Shown: positions 1 through 8,997, counted from the first letter of the stretch. The stretch: 64,000 nucleotides of DNA from Plantibacter sp. PA-3-X8 (GCF_003856975.1 NZ_CP033107.1:124001-188000), one strand, 5' to 3'. Notes: a model not told the origin generated them from the letters alone. Numbers and translations: made by a program.

Positions 1-20
1 GTGATGAGTGTGGTGGTCAT
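1..20 (-). CDS. Possible start of a divergent gene (SDR-like N-terminus), cut by window edge
   Basis: On the minus strand an ATG at 18-20 opens a frame reading MTTTLI before the window ends. Short-chain dehydrogenases often begin this way, with the Rossmann glycine motif following, and MmyB-like regulators such as the gene at 122 are often divergent from an SDR gene. Only six full codons are visible, so both the gene and its family are inference. Confidence 0.25.
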
Positions 21-121
21 GGGTCCATGCTCCGCCCGGCATGGTCGGTCCGCCAGGCCCCGGTCGACAGGGGGACCGGCAGTACCAGGATGCGGACCGC
101 CACCGGGGGCACAATGGCCGG

Positions 122-964
122 ATGGACGAATTCGCCGGCGTGCTCCGGGCCTGGCGCGAACGGGTCTCCCCTGCCGAGGTCGGTCTCCCCGCCGGCCCAG
201 GAAGACGGACGGCCGGCCTGCGCCGCGAGGAGCTGTCCGCCCTCGCCGGCATCAGCGTGGACTACATCGTCAGGCTCGAGCAGGGCCGCGCGAAGAACCC
301 GTCGCCGCAGCTGCTGCGGGCCCTCGCGGTCGCACTGCGGCTGACGGATCAGGAGCGCGACCACCTCTACCGGGTCGCCGGAGCCGCGCCACCACCGCCC
401 GGGGTCGTCCCCCGGCACATCGGTCCGGGCGTGCAGCGCATCGTCGACCGGCTCGGCGACGTGCCGCTGGCGGTCTTCTCCGCCGCCCACGACATCCTGC
501 TCTGGAACCCGCTGTGGGCCGCGGTGAACGGCGATCCCTCCGCCCTCGTCGGTGACGATCGCAACCTGGTGTGGCGGCACTTCACCGCGGGGCACGACGG
601 CACCGACTTCGACGAGCAGCACGAGGAGGAGTTCGCGAGCGACCTCGCAGCAGACCTCCGGGCCGCGGTCGGGCGCTACCCGCGGGACGACGAGCTGGCT
701 CGACTCGTGGCCCGGCTGCGATCGGTGTCGCCCGAGTTCGAACGGCGCTGGGCGGAGGCAAGGGTCGCGGAGCACCGGGCGAGCCGGAAGATGGTCACGC
801 GGACACCGGTCGGACCGATCACCGTCGACTGCGACGTCCTGTCCACGCCGGGCGGCGACCTGCGCATCGTCGTGTACACGGCGGCACCGGGCACCGAGGA
901 CGCGGCGAAACTCGCACTGCTCGGGGTCACCGGGTTGCAGACGATCGGGACGCCCGGCCGGTGA
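122..964 (+). CDS. XRE-family regulator with MmyB-like ligand domain
   Basis: Predicted DNA-binding transcriptional regulator of 280 residues. Residues about 28-88 form a helix-turn-helix (RRTAGLRREELSALAGIS, then YIVRLEQGR). The C-terminal two thirds match the MmyB-like ligand-binding fold found in many actinobacterial regulators (aromatic stretch ILLWNPLWAAVNG, then LVWRHF). The ATG at 122 is preferred over upstream in-frame starts because the protein then begins just before the HTH, and a CACAAT hexamer at 110-115 lies 6 bases upstream, as expected for a leaderless start. Such proteins usually control a neighbouring oxidoreductase gene; a divergent start is visible at the window edge. The ligand is unknown. 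Confidence 0.85.
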   Translation: MDEFAGVLRAWRERVSPAEVGLPAGPGRRTAGLRREELSALAGISVDYIVRLEQGRAKNPSPQLLRALAVALRLTDQERDHLYRVAGAAPPPPGVVPRHIGPGVQRIVDRLGDVPLAVFSAAHDILLWNPLWAAVNGDPSALVGDDRNLVWRHFTAGHDGTDFDEQHEEEFASDLAADLRAAVGRYPRDDELARLVARLRSVSPEFERRWAEARVAEHRASRKMVTRTPVGPITVDCDVLSTPGGDLRIVVYTAAPGTEDAAKLALLGVTGLQTIGTPGR

Positions 965-1040
965 ACGCCCCGCCGACGAGGCCGTGACTGCCCCTCCACC
1001 GGTCGGGCTGCGGCGGGGAGGGACCCCTCCTGCGCGGGCG

Positions 1041-1046
1041 TAGGGT
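1041..1046 (+). promoter_or_regulatory. -10 element of menF, leaderless start
   Basis: TAGGGT ends 6 bases before the GTG start at 1053, placing the expected transcription start on the start codon. No Shine-Dalgarno sequence is visible between them. Confidence 0.5.
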
Positions 1047-1052
1047 TGAACG

Positions 1053-2291
1053 GTGACCATTCCCCTGACCTCGTCACTGGTCGCCCAGACCGTCGCCATC
1101 GACGACCCGCGCCAGCTCCTCCCGTTCGCCGACCAGACCTCGCCGCTCCTCTGGGTGCGGAAGGGATACGGGCTGGTCGGACTTGGTGAGGCGCTCCGCC
1201 TGGAGTTCTCGGGCCCCGACCGGTTCACGCGTGCCGCGGCGGCCTGGCGGGACGTCTGCGCCGCAGCAGTGGTGACGGACGAGGTGCGTCGGCCCGGGAC
1301 CGGCCTGGTCGCGTTCGGCACGTTCGCCTTCGACGACGAGTCCTCCGCGACGAGCGTCCTCATCGTGCCGCGCACGATCATCGGCCGGTACCCCGACGCG
1401 AGCTTCATCACGCGGGTCTCCCTCGGCGACGGCGCCGAGGACGTCGATCCCGCGACCACGGCGTACGGGCCCGAGTACCGCATCCAGCTGACCCCCGGCG
1501 TGCAGAGCCGCGAGGGCTACCTCGACTCGGCCGAGCGCGCCATCGCCCGCATCCAGGCCGGCGGCCTGAGCAAGGTCGTGCTCGCGCGCGACCTGGCCGG
1601 GCACCTCCCCGCGGAAGCGGACCGCCGCCGAGTGCTCCACGACCTCGCCCTCGGCTACCCCGACTGCTGGACCTACGCGGTCGACGGCTTCATCGGCTCG
1701 AGCCCGGAGACGCTCGTCCGAGTGGATCGGGGTGCCGTCTCGGCACGCGTCCTCGCCGGCACGATCTCGCGTGGTCCCGACGCCGAGAGCGACCACGACC
1801 AGGCCGTCGCACTCATGACGAGCGCGAAGGACCAGGGTGAGCACCAGTTCGCCGTGCAGTCGGTGCTGACCGCCCTGCAGGCACACAGCCCCCAGTTGCG
1901 CCGCAGCGAGGTCCCCTTCACCCTCAAGTTGCCGAACCTCTGGCACCTCGCGACCGACATCGACGGACGACTCTCGGACGGCTCGTCCTCGCTCGACCTC
2001 ATGGACGGCCTGCACCCGACCGCCGCCGTCGCCGGAACCCCGACGCGCGACGCCGTCGCCCTCATCCGCGAGCTGGAACCGTTCGACCGCGGTCGCTACG
2101 CCGGTCCGGTCGGGTGGGTGGACGCCTCGGGTGACGGCGAGTGGGCGGTGGCCCTCCGCTGTGCGCAGATCGCGCCGGACGGTGACATCACTGCCTACGC
2201 CGGCTGTGGCATCGTCGCCGACTCGGACGCTGCGACGGAGCTCGTCGAGACGAAGATGAAGTTCCGTCCGATCGTGGAAGCCTTCGGCTGA
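1053..2291 (+). CDS. menF: Isochorismate synthase
   Basis: Converts chorismate to isochorismate, the entry step of menaquinone synthesis. The 412-residue length and the C-terminal chorismate-binding domain (about 150-405) fit the MenF/EntC family. Visible motifs are SKVVLARDL, the GTISRG segment, LHPTAAVAGTP and RYAGPVGW. A salicylate or siderophore role (EntC, PchA) is possible from sequence alone, but menD, menA, menE, menB and menC are all nearby, so the menaquinone role is favoured. The GTG start is supported by a -10-like TAGGGT 6 bases upstream. Confidence 0.93.
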   Translation: MTIPLTSSLVAQTVAIDDPRQLLPFADQTSPLLWVRKGYGLVGLGEALRLEFSGPDRFTRAAAAWRDVCAAAVVTDEVRRPGTGLVAFGTFAFDDESSATSVLIVPRTIIGRYPDASFITRVSLGDGAEDVDPATTAYGPEYRIQLTPGVQSREGYLDSAERAIARIQAGGLSKVVLARDLAGHLPAEADRRRVLHDLALGYPDCWTYAVDGFIGSSPETLVRVDRGAVSARVLAGTISRGPDAESDHDQAVALMTSAKDQGEHQFAVQSVLTALQAHSPQLRRSEVPFTLKLPNLWHLATDIDGRLSDGSSSLDLMDGLHPTAAVAGTPTRDAVALIRELEPFDRGRYAGPVGWVDASGDGEWAVALRCAQIAPDGDITAYAGCGIVADSDAATELVETKMKFRPIVEAFG

Positions 2292-2307
2292 GCCGAAGAA
2301 CCTCGGC

Positions 2308-3171
2308 TCAGCTCGCCGCGAGTCGTGCCTGCTCGACGGCGATGTCGTAGTCGGCCGCCGGCCACTGCGGATCGATGTCCTCGAGGGCGTCGAGCAGCAG
2401 CCGTTGGACCGCGATGCGCGCGTACCACTTGCGGTCCGCCGGCACGACGAACCAGGGGGCGGCCTCGGTGCTCGTCCGCTCGAACGCCACCTGGTAGGCG
2501 TCCTGATAGGCCGGCCGCAGCTCGCGTTCGTCCACATCGCCCGGGTTGTACTTCCAGTGCTTGTCCGGACGCGCGAGCCGGTCGGCGAGCCGTTCCTTCT
2601 GCTCGTCGGCGCTGATCTGCAGCATCACCTTGACGATGCGGGTCCCGCTCGCGACGATGCCCGCCTCGAAGTCGTTGATCGCCCCGTACCGACGCTCGAT
2701 CTCGTCCGGCTCGGCGAGCTGACGCACCCGACCGATGAGGACGTCCTCGTAGTGCGAACGGTCGAAGACGCCGATCTGACCGGGCTTCGGCAGGTGCGGC
2801 TCAACCCGCCAGAGGAAGTCGTGGGAGCGCTCCTCCTCCGTGGGCTTCTTGAAGGCGTGGTGGTGCACGCCCTGCGGGTCGACCGAGCCGACGACGTGCT
2901 TGACGATGCCACCCTTGCCCGCCGTGTCCATCGCCTGCAGGACGAGGAGCACCGCTTCCGGGGCTCCCTGCGTGCTCGCCGCGAAGAGTCGCTCCTGCAG
3001 CTCGGACAGCGCGGGCACCCCCGCGTCGAGCTCGACCCGGCCCTGCTGCTTGTCACCGTCGAAGCCCGGCGTCGATGAGGGATCGACGTCGGCGAGGCTG
3101 AACCCCCCCCCCACGCGCAGCGTGTCTCGGGGTGGTGCCGTCCAGGTCGATGCGTGCTTCGATGCCGTCAT
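2308..3171 (-). CDS. Polyphosphate kinase 2 family protein
   Basis: Predicted PPK2-family kinase of 287 residues that transfers phosphate between polyphosphate and nucleotides in the cytosol. The P-loop-like AMDTAGKGG motif, the lid/Walker B segment FDRSHYEDVLIGRV and the C-terminal APWFVVPADRKWYARI are all present. The ATG at 3171 follows a CAGAAT hexamer by 6 bases. The open frame continues far upstream, but that part is a shadow of menD. A run of ten G (coding strand) covers codons 21-23 in a Gly-Gly-Gly stretch, a slippage-prone site. Whether it makes ADP or ATP, or uses AMP, cannot be told from what is seen. Confidence 0.88.
   Translation of the reverse strand: MTASKHASTWTAPPRDTLRVGGGFSLADVDPSSTPGFDGDKQQGRVELDAGVPALSELQERLFAASTQGAPEAVLLVLQAMDTAGKGGIVKHVVGSVDPQGVHHHAFKKPTEEERSHDFLWRVEPHLPKPGQIGVFDRSHYEDVLIGRVRQLAEPDEIERRYGAINDFEAGIVASGTRIVKVMLQISADEQKERLADRLARPDKHWKYNPGDVDERELRPAYQDAYQVAFERTSTEAAPWFVVPADRKWYARIAVQRLLLDALEDIDPQWPAADYDIAVEQARLAAS
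3103..3112. repeat. C10/G10 homopolymer inside the PPK2 gene
   Basis: Ten consecutive C on the plus strand, in the first 7 percent of the minus-strand PPK2 coding sequence. A change of one base would shift the frame of nearly the whole protein. It may be real or a sequencing-sensitive spot. Confidence 0.8.
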
Positions 3172-3222
3172 CCGCCCATTCTGGCCGGAGCCCGGGTCGG
3201 AAGTCGACCCTTGCGACGGCCG

Positions 3223-3246
3223 CCCTTCGACAAGCTCAGGGACCGG
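3223..3246. repeat. CTGAG-type intergenic repeat, single half-unit
   Basis: One copy of the CCCTTCGACAAGCTCAGGG-type element between the start of the PPK2 gene and the end of menD. The same core recurs at 43160-43745, 45228-45360, 49789-49914 and 60641-60780. Confidence 0.85.
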
Positions 3247-3269
3247 GATGGAGTTCAAGGGCCGGCGGA

Positions 3270-5006
3270 TCAGGCTCGCGGCAGCGGGACCTCGATGAGG
3301 ACGGGACCGGTCACCGGCGCGGTGAACGCCTGGTCGAGTTCCGTGCGCGTGCGGGCCGAGCGGTACTCCCACCCGTAGGCGGTCGCGAGCGACTCCAGCC
3401 GGACGTGCTGTGGCGTGTACTGGACGCGGTCGAAGAGCGCTCCAGGGGCACTCTGGGCGACCTCGAGCGCGTCGAAGATGGTGCCGCCCCCGTCGTTGCC
3501 GACGATCACCTGGAGACGCGGCGCGACGCCGTCGTCCAGGAGCATCGCGCCGACGTCGTGGAGAAAGGCGAGGTCGCCGAGGAGCACCCGCGTCACACCT
3601 GGGCCTCCGTCGGCCTGGCTCGCCAGCGCGATCCCCGTGGCGGTGGCGATGGTGCCGTCGATACCCGCGAGTCCGCGGTTGGCGTGCACGCTGATCTTGC
3701 GGCCGGGAACGAGACCGTCGGCCACGCGGATGAGCCTCGACGCGCCGACGACGAGGCGGTCGTGCGGCCAGGTGGCACGCCAGACCGCGTCGACGAGGAC
3801 CTCGCGGGTGACCGGGAGGCGGACGGCGTCGAGCTCTGCCCGGACGGAGGCCAGTCGCTCGGCGGGAGTCGTCGAGTGCAGCCCCTCGAGATCGGGGGCT
3901 GCAGGCGAGGGGTCCACCACCCGTTCGCGGGATCCGACGACCCAGGCTCCGAGCCAAGCGCGATCCGCGGGCCCCACCTCGACGGAGACGGAGGACACGA
4001 TCCGGTCGGCCCGTCGTCCGGGGTTGTAGACCTCGGCTCCGGCCGGGGCGACGACGATCGTCTCGACCTGCGGCTGCTGGAGCAGGAGCGGGACCTCGCG
4101 ACTGAGGGTCGGGTGGCCGAAGACGACGACGCGCTCGACGGCCTCGCGGTAGTCGTCCTCGCGGAGCAGCTCCCGGTAGGCGGCGATGACGTTCCGCCCG
4201 AACCGGGATCCGCTCGACACCTCCGCGATCAGCGGCCATCCGCCGTCCGCCGCGAGCTGCTCGGCGGCCGGGCCGGCATGGTGCCCGGCGACGACGAGGG
4301 TCCTGGGTCCGCGCTCGAGGACGAGATGCGGTCGCCCCGGGTAGAGCGGTGCTTCCGCGGTGGCGTCCGTCTCGACCGGGACGTCGGGGGTCGCCCCGGC
4401 GACGACCGGGTCGAAGCTGCCCGAGAGCGGCTCCCGGAAGGCGAGGTTCAGGTGCACCGGGCCCGGATCGAGGACGTCCGTCGCTGCGAGGTACGCCCGC
4501 TGGGCGAGATCGCGGGCGGCGTCCTGCTCACCGTCGGCACCGGTCGGGGCCTCGACGACCACGGCGAGGCGCGCGGCGAACCCGTAGAGGTCGTCCTGCT
4601 TCGTCGTCTGGTTCGCCCGGATGCCGTGCGCCTCGGCCGGCCGGTCGGCGGTGAGGACGATGAGCGGCACGCGCGAGTGATGCGCTTCGAGGACCGCCGG
4701 ATGCAGGTTCGCGGTCGCCGTCCCCGAGGTCGTGATCACGACGGCCGGACGGTCGGTCTCGACGCCGAGGCCCAAGGCGAGGAAGCCGGCGACCCGCTCG
4801 TCGATGCGCACATGCAGGGTGATCCGTCCGGAGGCCGCCAGCTCGGCAGCGGCGAGCGCGAGCGCCTGGGACCGGGAACCGGGGCAGACGACGACGTCGG
4901 AGACACCCACGGCGACGAGCGCGTCGAGGAGTGCCCACGCGGACGCGCTGGCCGGGCTCGACGAGCGAGCCGAGCCGACGGGCTCGGGAGCAGCGGACGG
5001 GTTCAC
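3270..5006 (-). CDS. menD: SEPHCHC synthase (2-succinyl-5-enolpyruvyl-6-hydroxy-3-cyclohexene-1-carboxylate synthase)
   Basis: Thiamine-diphosphate enzyme joining isochorismate and 2-oxoglutarate, second step of menaquinone synthesis. The 578 residues have the usual three-domain layout. The N-terminal Pyr domain carries VVCPGSRSQALAL and TTSGTATANLHPAV, and the C-terminal PP domain carries GDLAFLHD and NDGGGTIFDAL, which bind diphosphate and metal. The GTG start at 5006 overlaps the end of the PLDc_N gene by 4 bases, so the two are probably cotranscribed. Thiamine salvage genes lie about 45 kb away in the window. Confidence 0.95.
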   Translation of the reverse strand: MNPSAAPEPVGSARSSSPASASAWALLDALVAVGVSDVVVCPGSRSQALALAAAELAASGRITLHVRIDERVAGFLALGLGVETDRPAVVITTSGTATANLHPAVLEAHHSRVPLIVLTADRPAEAHGIRANQTTKQDDLYGFAARLAVVVEAPTGADGEQDAARDLAQRAYLAATDVLDPGPVHLNLAFREPLSGSFDPVVAGATPDVPVETDATAEAPLYPGRPHLVLERGPRTLVVAGHHAGPAAEQLAADGGWPLIAEVSSGSRFGRNVIAAYRELLREDDYREAVERVVVFGHPTLSREVPLLLQQPQVETIVVAPAGAEVYNPGRRADRIVSSVSVEVGPADRAWLGAWVVGSRERVVDPSPAAPDLEGLHSTTPAERLASVRAELDAVRLPVTREVLVDAVWRATWPHDRLVVGASRLIRVADGLVPGRKISVHANRGLAGIDGTIATATGIALASQADGGPGVTRVLLGDLAFLHDVGAMLLDDGVAPRLQVIVGNDGGGTIFDALEVAQSAPGALFDRVQYTPQHVRLESLATAYGWEYRSARTRTELDQAFTAPVTGPVLIEVPLPRA

Positions 5007-5425
5007 GAGGCGCTCGGGGCGCCAGGCGGTCTGCGGCCGGAACCGTCGTCGGGCGTGTCGGATCCCGGGGCGGGGTCGTCGTGCGTCGTCGCATCCGGGC
5101 TGTCGCCCGACTCGTCGTCGAAGCGGTTGAGCTCGTCCTCGAGGTCGCGGATGCGCTTCGTCTGCGCACGGTCGGCGTCGAGCTTCTTGAGGAAGTCGGG
5201 GTCGTCGTCCGGCGCTGAGCCGCGGGGCACGGCCTTCGGAGCGCGAACCCGGCCGATGATCCACCAGAGGACTCCGCCGATGACCGGCAGGAGGAGGATG
5301 GCGATGATCCACGAGGTCTTGCTGATCCCTCGGACGCGGTCGCGCGGCATCGTGGCGCAGTCAACCACCGAATACACGATGAAGACGACTGCCGCGACGG
5401 CGAGGCCGATCCAGAGACGAACCAT
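5003..5425 (-). CDS. PLDc_N-domain membrane protein
   Basis: Small protein of 140 residues with two transmembrane helices (about 4-22 and 40-60) and a Trp-rich signature GGVLWWIIGRVRAP typical of the PLDc_N domain. It is followed by a charged coiled-coil-like stretch (DADRAQTKRIRDLEDELNRF) and an Asp/Pro-rich tail. The function of this family is unknown. The ATG at 5425 follows TACGAT (5432-5437) by 6 bases, predicting a leaderless transcript that continues into menD through a 4-base overlap. Confidence 0.8.
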   Translation of the reverse strand: MVRLWIGLAVAAVVFIVYSVVDCATMPRDRVRGISKTSWIIAILLLPVIGGVLWWIIGRVRAPKAVPRGSAPDDDPDFLKKLDADRAQTKRIRDLEDELNRFDDESGDSPDATTHDDPAPGSDTPDDGSGRRPPGAPSAS

Positions 5426-5484
5426 GTCTCCATCGTAAACGCCAGGTGACGTGATTACCTGGGGTTGCCTTCAGGCGGGACGCC

Positions 5485-5490
5485 TAGACT
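5485..5490 (+). promoter_or_regulatory. -10 element of the DUF4229 gene, leaderless start
   Basis: TAGACT ends 6 bases before the GTG at 5497. The divergent PLDc_N gene has the same arrangement (TACGAT at 5432-5437), so a compact divergent promoter region lies in the 71 bases between the starts. Confidence 0.5.
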
Positions 5491-5496
5491 TGTCTG

Positions 5497-5841
5497 GTGA
5501 AACGCGTTCCCGCCGCCGTCCGGTACACCATCCTCCGCCTGTTGGCGTTCGTGGTGCCGCTCCTGCTCCTCGTCTTCCTCACGGGTCTGCAGCCCTGGGT
5601 CGCCGCGATCATCGCCGCGATCATCGGACTCTGCGTGTCCTACATCTTCCTGCGCACCCCGCGGGAGACCGTCGCGCAGGAGCTCTACGCCCGTCGGCAC
5701 GGCGACAAGCCGACGCCGCACGACGATGAGGACTCCGAGGACGCGGCGCTCGATGCGAGCGCGGCGGCACCGGAAGCGTCGTCAGCCGGCGATGCCGGGC
5801 GTGTAGAAGAACGCCAGACCGAGGATCACCCCGAACGCTAG
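5497..5841 (+). CDS. DUF4229 domain membrane protein
   Basis: Protein of 114 residues with two transmembrane segments (about 9-27 and 31-52), then the RTPRETVAQELYARR motif and an acidic, low-complexity tail. This matches DUF4229, an actinobacterial family of unknown function. The GTG start follows TAGACT by 6 bases. Its last 60 bases overlap the 3' end of convergent menA. Confidence 0.78.
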   Translation: MKRVPAAVRYTILRLLAFVVPLLLLVFLTGLQPWVAAIIAAIIGLCVSYIFLRTPRETVAQELYARRHGDKPTPHDDEDSEDAALDASAAAPEASSAGDAGRVEERQTEDHPER

Positions 5842-6816
5842 CTGCACGAGCCCCGTCAGTTTGAGCACCAGGATCTGCTCCCTGGCCGTCGTGGAGAACA
5901 GCACGATCACGCACGCCGGGATGGCGGCGAGCAGCGCGAACATCGTGAACCAGGCGATCGGGTAGAAGAGCGCGAGGAACGCGGCGATGCCGAACGGCAC
6001 GAGCAGCAGGACGCAGTAGAGCACCTTCGACGCGATCCGGCCTATGAACGTCGACAGGGTGCGCTTGCCGACCGCCTTGTCCTGTTCGAGGTCGCGGAGG
6101 TTGTTGACGACGAGCGCCGCGCAGGCGATGAGGCCCGCGCCGATCGCGCCGAACCATGCCTCCTGGTTCACGGTCCCGACCTGGACGAAGGTCGTGCCGA
6201 GCGTGGCGACGAGGCCGAAGAACACGAAGACGAAGACCTCGCCGAGCGCGAAGTACCCGTAGGGGCGCTTCCCGCCCGTGTAGAACCAGGCGGCGACGAT
6301 CGCGACCGCCCCGACGAGGAGCAGCCACCAGAACTGGGTGAGGATCGTGAGGACGATGCCGGCCACCGCCGCGATACCGAAGAACACGAGCGCGACGGTC
6401 AGGACCGTCTTGGGCTTCGCCGCACCGGAACCGGTCAGTCGGCTCGGGCCGACCCGTAGGTCGTCCGTTCCGCGGATGCCGTCGGAGTAGTCGTTGGCGT
6501 AGTTGACGCCGATCTGCAGCGCGAGCGCGACGACGAGGCAGAGCAGCGCACGGACCGGGTGGTAGACCCCGGGGCCCGCGATGATCGTCGCGGCACCGGT
6601 GCCGATGAGCACGGGGGCGACGGCCATCGGCAGCGTGCGGATCCGGGCCGCACCGACCCAGTCGCCGAAGGTCGCCGGCTTCGCGAGCGGAACCTTGCGA
6701 CCGCCACCGCGTGCGGGGTTGCCGGATCGTCCACCGTTCGCGCCACGACCCGCCGTGCTGCGCGGTGCGGACGTCTTCTGCTGTTTCGGCGCTGCCGGCC
6801 GTGCTCCATGTGCCAC
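5782..6816 (-). CDS. menA: 1,4-dihydroxy-2-naphthoate polyprenyltransferase
   Basis: Membrane prenyltransferase that attaches the polyprenyl tail to dihydroxynaphthoate, giving demethylmenaquinone. The 344 residues comprise a basic N-terminal tail of about 45 residues and then eight or nine membrane helices. The UbiA-family aspartate motif NYANDYSDGIRGTDD is visible near residue 105 and NNLRDLEQDKAVGKRTL near residue 210. The start is GTG with TAGACT (6824-6829) 7 bases upstream. The 3' end overlaps the convergent DUF4229 gene by 60 bases. Confidence 0.94.
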   Translation of the reverse strand: MAHGARPAAPKQQKTSAPRSTAGRGANGGRSGNPARGGGRKVPLAKPATFGDWVGAARIRTLPMAVAPVLIGTGAATIIAGPGVYHPVRALLCLVVALALQIGVNYANDYSDGIRGTDDLRVGPSRLTGSGAAKPKTVLTVALVFFGIAAVAGIVLTILTQFWWLLLVGAVAIVAAWFYTGGKRPYGYFALGEVFVFVFFGLVATLGTTFVQVGTVNQEAWFGAIGAGLIACAALVVNNLRDLEQDKAVGKRTLSTFIGRIASKVLYCVLLLVPFGIAAFLALFYPIAWFTMFALLAAIPACVIVLFSTTAREQILVLKLTGLVQLAFGVILGLAFFYTPGIAG

Positions 6817-6855
6817 GACGGCGAGTCTACCCGCGGAGCCTCGGGGCGGACGGCG

Positions 6856-8997
6856 TCACAGGGCCCCGGCGGCCTGGAGCGTCTGGAGGATCGCAGGAGC
6901 GATGTGCTCGGCGAACGCCGGGGTGAGGTGCACGCTGTCGTACTTCGTCGGCGTCGTCCCGGCGAACGCCGGGCAGACGTCATCCGCGCAGCTGAACGGG
7001 AGCGACGAGACGAAGCGTTCCCCGGCTGCTCCCGCCGCCGACTCGGTCGCCGCGGCGAAGTCGTTCCAGGCGGCGTCGACGCCGACGGCGCAGTCCTGCG
7101 GGCTGGACACCCGCGAGTAGCAGGAACCGAGATCCGCACCGAGCGGCGGCGGCGCGAGGAACACGACGCGGCCCGGGACCTGATACCCCGCCGTCTCGGC
7201 GAGCGCCGACGCGACCATCGACGTCGTGTCGAGCGATCGGCCGTCGGTGGTACGGCCTGCGGCGAACGCGTTCGAGACGATCACGAGGTCGGGCTGGTCC
7301 GCGGCGATGCGTTCGGCGATGTCGTGCTTGCGCGTCGGGCAGTCGTCCATGACCCCGGCGCCGCTGTTCTGGATGAGGTCCTGCGTGAAGCGGCACCCGT
7401 AGAGGCCGATGGTGGTGATCCGCACCGCCCCACCGCTCTGATCCGCGATCGCGCGGAACGCCGGCGCGTAGGCGAGCGCGGTCGAGTCGCCGACGAGGTA
7501 GACGTGCTTCGGCGCGGACGCATCGCCCCAGGTGCACGAACCGTCGTCGGGCGTCGAACCCAGGTCGAAACAGGCCCGGGCGGGGTTGGTGCTCGAGGTC
7601 GCGCGGATCGCGTCGTCGAGGCTCGGCGAGAGGTTGTCGGGCCACGCCGAGGCCTGGCCCGCGAGTTGCAGCTCGGCGGCGATGCCCTGGAGCGGGTCTC
7701 CGGCCGGAGCCGCGACGGCCGCCGGTCCGCCGGTGGTCACCGGCATGCGGAGCGCGGGGCCGATGGCGATCACCGCGAGCCCGGCGACGATCACGAGTCC
7801 GACCGCCGAGTAGAGGAACTGGGAGGCGAACCGCTCGCGCCAGGCGGCCCAGGCGGCGTCCCTGGCGTCGCGGTCGCCGTGGAAGGAACCCACGAGTGGC
7901 GTGCGGTGCAACGGCTGTTCGACGAGCAGGAAGGAGAGCACCGAGACCCCGAGGATGAGCCCGAGCATCCCCGGGACCGTGCTGAGGGCGGTGTCGGGGA
8001 CGAGCATCGGTACGAACACGAGGATCGGGAGGTGCCAGAGGTAGAGCGAATAGGAGATCGCTCCGACGCCACGGCTCAGCGGGTTCGCGAGCGGGAACAT
8101 CCAGCGCGGGTACGCCGGGCCGGCTCCGGTCCCGGCGGCGATGAGCAGCATCGCGGCGACGACGGGGGCGACCGCCCAGGGGCCGGGGAACCCGATCGAC
8201 CCGGTGATGAGCAGCGCGGATGCGACGATGCCGACGAGCCCCGCCCATCCGGCGACCACCCGGAGCGCCAGCGGCAGCCGGCCGAGGAGCGGCGCGGACA
8301 CGGCCAGGAGTGCGCCCGCCCCCAGCTCCCAGACCCGCGCGCCGGTCGCGAAGTAGGCGGCCTGCGGAGCCGCCCCGGACTGCCATACGGCGACGGCGAA
8401 CGAGGCCGCGATGAGGACGACGAGGACGCCACCGACGACGATGCGCGAGCGCAGCACGGGTCTGGCTCCGCGGGCCGCGACGGCGAGCAGGACGAGGAGC
8501 AGCACCGGCCACACGAGGTAGAACTGCTCCTCGATCGAGAGGGACCAGAAGTGCTGCAGCGGTGACGCGGCGTCCGTCGCGTGGAAGTAGTCGGTGCCCG
8601 ACGCCTCGAAACGCCAGTTCGAGACGAGCAGTGCGGCCGACACCGCGTCCCACCAGGTCGCGAGCGCCCGCGGGGCGTTGAACAGCCACGACGCCAGCGC
8701 GACGGTCGCGGCCAGGACGACGAGCGACGCGGGCAGGATCCGCTTGATCCGCCGCCCGAAGAAGGCCGGCAGGGAGATGCGTCCGGAACGCTCGTGCTCG
8801 CGCAGGAGCAACCCGGTGATGAGGAAGCCGGAGATCACGAAGAACACGTCCACGCCCACGAAGCCGCCGGCCGGCCAGCCGGTCGCGTGGGCGAGGATCA
8901 CCGCGGTCACGGCGAGCGCCCGCATCCCCTGGATGTCGGCGCGGAACGCCGTGGTCGGCCTCGTGGGCGCAGCGCCCGTGTCGGTCCCCGTTGTCAC
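6856..8997 (-). CDS. OafA/YrhL-type acyltransferase with SGNH domain
   Basis: Large membrane enzyme (713 residues from the GTG at 8997) predicted to acetylate a cell-surface polysaccharide or peptidoglycan. The N-terminal Acyltransferase_3 domain has about ten membrane helices and starts with IQGMRALAV, then FVGVDVFFVISGFLITG, RRIKRILPA and SLSIEEQFYLVWP. The outward-facing C-terminal SGNH hydrolase domain shows GDSTALAYA near residue 500 and the catalytic-type DSVHL near the end. An ATG at 9048 would add 17 residues; neither start has a convincing ribosome binding site. The substrate is unknown. Confidence 0.85.
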   Translation of the reverse strand: MTTGTDTGAAPTRPTTAFRADIQGMRALAVTAVILAHATGWPAGGFVGVDVFFVISGFLITGLLLREHERSGRISLPAFFGRRIKRILPASLVVLAATVALASWLFNAPRALATWWDAVSAALLVSNWRFEASGTDYFHATDAASPLQHFWSLSIEEQFYLVWPVLLLVLLAVAARGARPVLRSRIVVGGVLVVLIAASFAVAVWQSGAAPQAAYFATGARVWELGAGALLAVSAPLLGRLPLALRVVAGWAGLVGIVASALLITGSIGFPGPWAVAPVVAAMLLIAAGTGAGPAYPRWMFPLANPLSRGVGAISYSLYLWHLPILVFVPMLVPDTALSTVPGMLGLILGVSVLSFLLVEQPLHRTPLVGSFHGDRDARDAAWAAWRERFASQFLYSAVGLVIVAGLAVIAIGPALRMPVTTGGPAAVAAPAGDPLQGIAAELQLAGQASAWPDNLSPSLDDAIRATSSTNPARACFDLGSTPDDGSCTWGDASAPKHVYLVGDSTALAYAPAFRAIADQSGGAVRITTIGLYGCRFTQDLIQNSGAGVMDDCPTRKHDIAERIAADQPDLVIVSNAFAAGRTTDGRSLDTTSMVASALAETAGYQVPGRVVFLAPPPLGADLGSCYSRVSSPQDCAVGVDAAWNDFAAATESAAGAAGERFVSSLPFSCADDVCPAFAGTTPTKYDSVHLTPAFAEHIAPAILQTLQAAGAL

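Noticed and set aside
17..1483. 488-residue minus-strand ORF over the MmyB-like and menF genes
   Set aside because: Low-complexity shadow frame of two well-supported plus-strand genes.
2308..4239. 643-residue minus-strand ORF joining the PPK2 protein to a long upstream extension
   Set aside because: The extension is Arg/Pro-rich shadow coding opposite and out of frame with menD; the PPK2 protein is complete from 3171.
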